64,000 bases of DNA from HT1-32 sp040219025 (GTDB lineage Bacteria; Pseudomonadota; Alphaproteobacteria; Rhodospirillales; HT1-32), in assembly GCA_040219025.1 (NCBI GenBank), contig JAVJTE010000013.1:1-64000 (forward strand), read 5' to 3'. Each line of letters opens with the position of its first letter. The first letter of the stretch is position 1. This document shows, piece after piece, positions 60,126 to 64,000 of this stretch. The notes beneath the pieces are model-generated. The model was not told the DNA's origin. It searched no databases and was given only the letters and a program-made list of their open reading frames with translations. The translations under genes were made by a program, and so were the position numbers.

Positions 60126-60557
60126 TCAATCCACCTGATCGGAAGCTTTCAGCATGCGGCGGATATCGGTCAGTTCGTCAATGATCTCGCGAAGACCGGA
60201 AAGATCAGGATTCGGACTATCCGCAGCAGATGCCACGGCGGACTGCGCCTGTTCCGACCTGTCGGCGGCTGTCAGACGGGCTGTCGGATCTTTCAGGAGT
60301 TTCTGGACACCCTTGATGGTGTAGCCGTCATCATACAGCAGCTTGCGGATCTTGCTGAGCAGCAACATATCTTCCGGGCGGTAATAGCGTCGTCCGCCAG
60401 CGCGCTTCATGGGCCGGACCTGGGAGAACTTGGTTTCCCAGAAACGCAGCACATGCTGTGGCAGATCAAGTTCGGCCGCGACTTCACTTATCGTCCGGAA
60501 CGCCAGGTCGGATTTACCCTTTGCAGATTCCGGCCCGGAAGTGTCCTGGTCAGTCAA
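60126..60557 (-). CDS. MerR-family transcriptional regulator
   Basis: A 143-residue regulator. The MerR winged helix lies at about 20-90 (RTISEVAAELDLPQHVLRFWETKF, GGRRYYRPEDMLLLSKIRKLLYDDGYTIKGVQKLL). The C terminus is a short disordered and helical tail with no cysteine metal site. Genes of this type sit directly after ihfA in many alphaproteobacteria. The start is a TTG overlapping the ihfA stop as TTGA. Confidence 0.88.
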   Translation of the reverse strand: MTDQDTSGPESAKGKSDLAFRTISEVAAELDLPQHVLRFWETKFSQVRPMKRAGGRRYYRPEDMLLLSKIRKLLYDDGYTIKGVQKLLKDPTARLTAADRSEQAQSAVASAADSPNPDLSGLREIIDELTDIRRMLKASDQVD

Positions 60558-60865
60558 AGATCGTCATCCGGAAGTTGTTCCCCGTTAATCCGGGCCTTCA
60601 GCACCTGAGACGGTCGAAAGACCAGTACGCGACGTGGCAGAATGGGCACTTCGTCACCTGTTTTCGGGTTACGCCCGATACGTTCCCCTTTCTGGCGCAC
60701 GGAAAAGCTGCCGAAAGATGAAATCTTCACGGAATCCCCGGTTTCCAGTGAGCGGGTAATTTCTTCCAGAACAGTCTCGATAAGTTCAGACGATTCATTT
60801 CGCGACAGGCCGACTTCCTGATAGACGGCTTCCGTCAGTTGGGCTCGAGTCACCGTAGCGCCCAT
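60554..60865 (-). CDS. ihfA: Integration host factor subunit alpha
   Basis: A 103-residue histone-like DNA-bending protein. TRAQLTEAVYQEVGLSRNES at the start, FGSFSVRQKGERIGRNPKTGDEVPI for the DNA-contacting arm with the Pro at the tip, and VLVFRPSQVLKARI at the end are as expected. I use the ATG at 60865, which has AGGGGG upstream, rather than an ATG nine codons earlier. It is coupled to the merR gene. Confidence 0.95.
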   Translation of the reverse strand: MGATVTRAQLTEAVYQEVGLSRNESSELIETVLEEITRSLETGDSVKISSFGSFSVRQKGERIGRNPKTGDEVPILPRRVLVFRPSQVLKARINGEQLPDDDL

Positions 60866-60966
60866 TACTGATCCCCCTTGTAACGCAGACATTTCCGGTT
60901 CGTCTCCCTCTCCCCGGCTGTGCGTATGTGATTCTTTGACACTGGTTAATTCTATCTATCCGGGGA

Positions 60967-60995
60967 ACGGTAGCGGCGAGGTGTATAGCCGTCAA
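60967..60995 (-). promoter_or_regulatory. Candidate promoter of ihfA
   Basis: On the minus strand TTGACG (60995-60990) and TACCGT (60972-60967) are 17 bases apart. The -10 is a weak match. It lies about 100 bases upstream of the ihfA start. Confidence 0.4.
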
Positions 60996-61029
60996 CCTCT
61001 TTGAATATCAATCAGCTACAGTTTGTCGT

Positions 61030-61998
61030 TTACATTCTGACGACGGCCGCGCCCCATGTCAGCCCGCCGCCCATGGCTTCAAGCAGCACGTTATGGCCGA
61101 CCCTGATCTTCCCGGAACGGACAGCCTCGTCCAGCGCAAGAGGCACCGAGGCGGCTGAGGTATTGGCGTGCCGGTCAACTGACAGAATAACCTTCTGCGG
61201 GTCGACACCAAGCTTGCGGGCGGTGGCATCAATGATGCGTTTGTTTGCCTGATGCGGCACGATCCAGTCGATATCGGCTTCTGTCATCTCTGCCCTGGCA
61301 ATCGCGTCATGCGCAATTTCGGCCAGATTGGTGACAGCATGCTTGAAAACTTCCTTGCCGAGCATTCTCAACAAACCGGACTTCTGGGTAGTTGACGGCC
61401 CGCCGTCGACATAAAGCAGGTCATGGTACCGGCCGTCAGAGCGCAGGGTTGTCGACAGAATTCCGGGTTTGCCCGGCCCCTCCTCTCCCGCTGACAGCAC
61501 AACAGCACCGGCACCATCACCGAACAGCACACAGGTGCCGCGATCTTCCCAGTCCAGTATGCGGGAAAAGGTTTCAGCACCGATGACCAGAGCGTTGCGG
61601 GCCTGCCCGGTTTTGACCATCGAATCCGCAACGGAAAGCGCATAAAGAAACCCGGAACAGACGGCCTGCACATCGAAGGCGAAACCGCCTGTCATGCCAA
61701 GACGGGCCTGCAGCTTGGTGGCGGTAGCCGGAAAGGTGTGGTCCGGTGTTGCCGTCGCCAGAACAATCAGGTCGAGGTCTGCGCCGTCAATGCCGGCAGC
61801 CTCCAGTGCGCGTCTGCTGGCCTGTTCGGCAAGATCACTGGTGAACTCGTTTTCTGCCGCAAAATGCCGTTGGCATATGCCGCTTCGTTCGCGAATCCAT
61901 TCGTCAGTGGTATCCACCCATGTCGATATTTCTTCGTTCGAGACAATCCGTGCCGGAAGATAGCTTCCGGTGCCTGTGATCCGCGAAACAAGCGACAT
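61030..61998 (-). CDS. fabH: Beta-ketoacyl-ACP synthase III
   Basis: A 322-residue condensing enzyme that starts fatty acid synthesis from acetyl-CoA and malonyl-ACP. The catalytic Cys lies in VQAVCSGFLYAL near residue 113, His in WIVPHQANKRI near 248 and Asn in DRHANTSAAS near 278. The ATG overlaps the plsX stop as TGATG, so the two are coupled, the standard plsX-fabH arrangement. Confidence 0.97.
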   Translation of the reverse strand: MSLVSRITGTGSYLPARIVSNEEISTWVDTTDEWIRERSGICQRHFAAENEFTSDLAEQASRRALEAAGIDGADLDLIVLATATPDHTFPATATKLQARLGMTGGFAFDVQAVCSGFLYALSVADSMVKTGQARNALVIGAETFSRILDWEDRGTCVLFGDGAGAVVLSAGEEGPGKPGILSTTLRSDGRYHDLLYVDGGPSTTQKSGLLRMLGKEVFKHAVTNLAEIAHDAIARAEMTEADIDWIVPHQANKRIIDATARKLGVDPQKVILSVDRHANTSAASVPLALDEAVRSGKIRVGHNVLLEAMGGGLTWGAAVVRM

Positions 61999-63026
61999 CA
62001 GTCCTTGCCCTCATCCGTATCCAGCAGCGCAAATTCTTCCTTCACCCGGTCGTTGAAACCTTCATTGACCAGGTTGACCGCAACGCCGATGGCACTGGCA
62101 AAGCCGAGCGCATCCGTACTGCCGTGACTTTTGATTGCGATACCGTTCAGGCCAAGGAACATGGCACCGTTATAGCGACGGGGGTCCATCCGTTTCTTCA
62201 GCTGTTCGAGCGCCGGGCGGGCGAACAGATAACCAATTTTGGCCGAGAAGGAACTGGCAAAGGATTGTTTCAGGAACTGGCTGATCAGCTTCGCAGTTCC
62301 CTGAATGGTCTTCAGGGTCACATTTCCGGTAAAGCCGTCGGTGACGACAACGTCGACAGTGCCCTTCAGCACGTCGGTACCCTCGACAAATCCGTAGAAG
62401 TTTACCGGCAGGCTGCCATTCCGGAGAATCGCAGCGGCATCGCGAACCTCGTCATTACCCTTCAGCTCTTCCTCGCCGACATTCAGCAGGCCGACGGTTG
62501 GCCGCTCGATGCCGCTGACGATGCGCGTGAAGGCATTTCCCATGACAGCGAACTGAACCAGATTGTTGGCAGAACATTCGACATTCGCACCAAGGTCCAG
62601 AACCAGCGTTTCGCCGCGTTCGGTCGGCAGAAAGGAGGCAATTGCCGGGCGGTCGATGCCGGGCAGCGTTTTCAGCACAAATTTTGCCATCGCCATCAGC
62701 GCGCCGGTATTGCCGGCAGATACCACCCCGGCAGCATCACCGTCGCGCACAGCATTGATCGCCAGCCGCATGCTGGAGTTCCGGCCGCCACGAAGCGCCT
62801 GAGACGGCTTGTCGGTCGAGGCAATGCGGTCCGGCGTATGAACGATCGTGCTGACCGCACCGACGCCATATTTGTCGACCAGCGGCTTCAGCAGACTTTC
62901 GTCGCCGAACAAAAGGAAGCGGACATTCGGAAATCGTTTGCAGGCGACAGCAACACCCTCAATCACCATTTCAGGTGCGTGGTCTCCGCCCATTGCGTCC
63001 AGAGACAATGTCAAAGGATCTGCCAA
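61998..63026 (-). CDS. plsX: Phosphate acyltransferase PlsX
   Basis: A 342-residue enzyme that makes acyl-phosphate from acyl-ACP for phospholipid synthesis. LSLDAMGGDHAPEMVIEGV opens the chain, VSAGNTGALMA lies near 105, and DGFTGNVTLKTIQGTAK near 230. The start is TTG with GGGGA about nine bases upstream; no better codon is near. It follows rpmF by 122 bases. Confidence 0.96.
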   Translation of the reverse strand: MADPLTLSLDAMGGDHAPEMVIEGVAVACKRFPNVRFLLFGDESLLKPLVDKYGVGAVSTIVHTPDRIASTDKPSQALRGGRNSSMRLAINAVRDGDAAGVVSAGNTGALMAMAKFVLKTLPGIDRPAIASFLPTERGETLVLDLGANVECSANNLVQFAVMGNAFTRIVSGIERPTVGLLNVGEEELKGNDEVRDAAAILRNGSLPVNFYGFVEGTDVLKGTVDVVVTDGFTGNVTLKTIQGTAKLISQFLKQSFASSFSAKIGYLFARPALEQLKKRMDPRRYNGAMFLGLNGIAIKSHGSTDALGFASAIGVAVNLVNEGFNDRVKEEFALLDTDEGKD

Positions 63027-63148
63027 ACTGCGATATCCCCGTTAAGCCCGCGTCATTCAGGTACAGACGATTGAGCCGCGATAAACAATTACCGCGACCC
63101 ATGCTACACAATACGAGATACGTCTGTCGTCGCGCAAATCAGCGCGGG

Positions 63149-63334
63149 TCAGAGCTTCTCTTTGACTTCAATAACCTGACGACCACGGTAAAATCCGGAC
63201 TTCAGGTCAATGTGATGCGGGCGGTGAAGTTCGCCGGAATCCGGGTTCTCCACATAGGCTGACGCAGTGATGCTGTCATGTGCCCGGCGCATGTTGCGCT
63301 TGGATTTCGATGTTTTCTTCTTTGGAACGGCCAT
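63149..63334 (-). CDS. rpmF: 50S ribosomal protein L32
   Basis: A 61-residue ribosomal protein. MAVPKKKTSKSKRNMRRAHD is the family N terminus. It lacks the zinc-binding cysteines of some L32 forms, as is usual in alphaproteobacteria. The frame is open 23 codons upstream but the family starts at the ATG at 63334. It sits between the DUF177 gene and plsX, the conserved yceD-rpmF-plsX order. Confidence 0.96.
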   Translation of the reverse strand: MAVPKKKTSKSKRNMRRAHDSITASAYVENPDSGELHRPHHIDLKSGFYRGRQVIEVKEKL

Positions 63335-63443
63335 TTTTCTATCTCTTTTTCGGTCGCCTTGTGCGCGGCCCGACTGTTTAGACAATATGGCCCGCCGCAT
63401 CAAGCGGCTTTACACGGAGGCCATGCTGTCGGGCTGGAATTTG

Positions 63444-64000
63444 TCAGTTCAGCTTGTCCTTCAGCGCAGCCAGCGCGGCGAAGGGAGAAGCTTTCTCGTC
63501 TGCTTTTCCGGTCCCGTCGTCGTCATCATCAAGAATTTCGACATAGGACAGCCCTTCCTTACGCGGATAAGGGTCAATCTCAAGTAATATCTGCTCCAGG
63601 ATCGCATCCCGGATGGGAACAAGGCCACCTTCAAGCGGATCCGGCGGGTCATCAGACAGTGGATCGATATCGACTTCTGCGTTCTCCACCGGCGGGCGGG
63701 TGGTGAAAACCCGCTTCAGTTCGCAGGCCACCCTGCTTTCCAGCGGTTCCAGCGTTACGACGCAGGTCTGGGTGATGTCCGCGGTGATCTTCAGGGACAG
63801 TCTGACCATATCCTTGCGGCGGGTGACAGTTCCGGTGGCAGCCAGCGACGGGACAGCGACAACCCCGAGATCATCCGCTGCGGCACGGCATTCCGCCTGT
63901 GTGGCCGTGATCAGCAGGTTTGTCTGCCTGGGTCCGATAATGGCTGCATTGAGCTCACCGGACAGGCTCAGCGCTATCTCGTTTTTTGCTGCCCCACTCA
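63444..64000 (-). CDS. DUF177 (YceD-family) protein, possibly cut by the window edge
   Basis: The open frame reaches the end of the window (at least 185 residues), so the start lies at or just beyond base 64000; the last bases are compatible with an ATG two codons before the edge sequence. The family motif C-x5-P-x-E-S (CVVTLEPLES) is present near the middle, and the C terminus is acidic (DDDDDG) and ends SPFAALAALKDKLN. YceD proteins relate to ribosomal RNA accumulation. It is directly upstream of rpmF. Confidence 0.9.
   Translation of the reverse strand, partial: SGAAKNEIALSLSGELNAAIIGPRQTNLLITATQAECRAAADDLGVVAVPSLAATGTVTRRKDMVRLSLKITADITQTCVVTLEPLESRVACELKRVFTTRPPVENAEVDIDPLSDDPPDPLEGGLVPIRDAILEQILLEIDPYPRKEGLSYVEILDDDDDGTGKADEKASPFAALAALKDKLN

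Noticed and set aside
1..64000. CRISPR arrays, insertion sequences, integrases or prophage blocks
   Set aside because: No regularly spaced repeats, transposase or integrase motifs, or phage structural genes were seen; the single RusA-like gene is not enough to call a prophage.

Overview
The window is a GC-rich stretch of chromosome from an alphaproteobacterium, most likely a member of or near the Rhodospirillales. I base this on gene content and order: dusB-ntrB-ntrC-ntrY-ntrX-trkA-dat-(HAD)-hfq-hflX in one run, rpmF-plsX-fabH and ihfA-merR, sdhE overlapping mfd, a fused ispDF, trmFO, and general stress promoters of the alphaproteobacterial EcfG type. No plasmid, prophage, insertion sequence or CRISPR array was seen. 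No gap between genes exceeds 300 bases.

Layout. 1-2.7 kb: end of a methylmalonyl-CoA mutase gene and its chaperone meaB. 2.7-5.4 kb: a tiny membrane protein, a single-domain response regulator, a degenerate PleD-like protein and a FrnE/DsbA-family protein. 5.4-11.3 kb: sdhE-mfd facing away from recG. 11.3-20.3 kb: a methyltransferase, a TPR-SPINDLY (GT41) glycosyltransferase, a lipoprotein, trmFO, an alkaline-phosphatase-fold hydrolase, a GNAT acetyltransferase with a probable leader peptide, an NDUFAF6-like protein and sodB. 20.3-30.3 kb: divergent Lrp regulator and alanine dehydrogenase, DUF2786 protein, YcaQ-like protein, universal stress protein, APC permease, acyl-CoA synthetase, ABM monooxygenase, GntR regulator and TauE/SafE permease.

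30.4-35.2 kb is the most interesting part. It is a compact block of small envelope and stress genes (two coiled-coil proteins, a 44-residue membrane protein, an OmpA lipoprotein, a ribbon-helix-helix protein, an ECF sigma factor with a minimal anti-sigma-like partner, a hemerythrin, a DUF4112 protein and a glycine-zipper lipoprotein). Five GGAAC-N16-CGTT promoters, all with exactly 16 bp between the two elements, serve this block. Two of them are back to back and share one palindrome.

35.2-42.2 kb holds catabolism: mmsA, an XRE-cupin regulator beside an 816-residue FAD/GcvT dehydrogenase, a beta-hydroxyacid dehydrogenase and an inositol-monophosphatase-family protein. 42.3-44.4 kb is groES-groL under a CIRCE operator. 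44.4-56.3 kb is the long minus-strand nitrogen-regulation and RNA-chaperone run. 56.4-64 kb holds a YpjD/CcsA-like membrane protein, ispDF, cutA, a RusA-like nuclease with a small unknown gene, a thioredoxin-like ferredoxin, tRNA-Pro(GGG), merR-ihfA, fabH-plsX, rpmF and the end of a DUF177 gene.

Links between parts: methylmalonyl-CoA mutase, MeaB and MmsA handle propionyl/methylmalonyl units from branched amino acids. The ntr genes give two paired two-component systems for nitrogen and redox sensing. Hfq, HflX, GroESL and the EcfG-type block form a stress-response layer. All function calls rest on reading motifs in translations; no database search was run.
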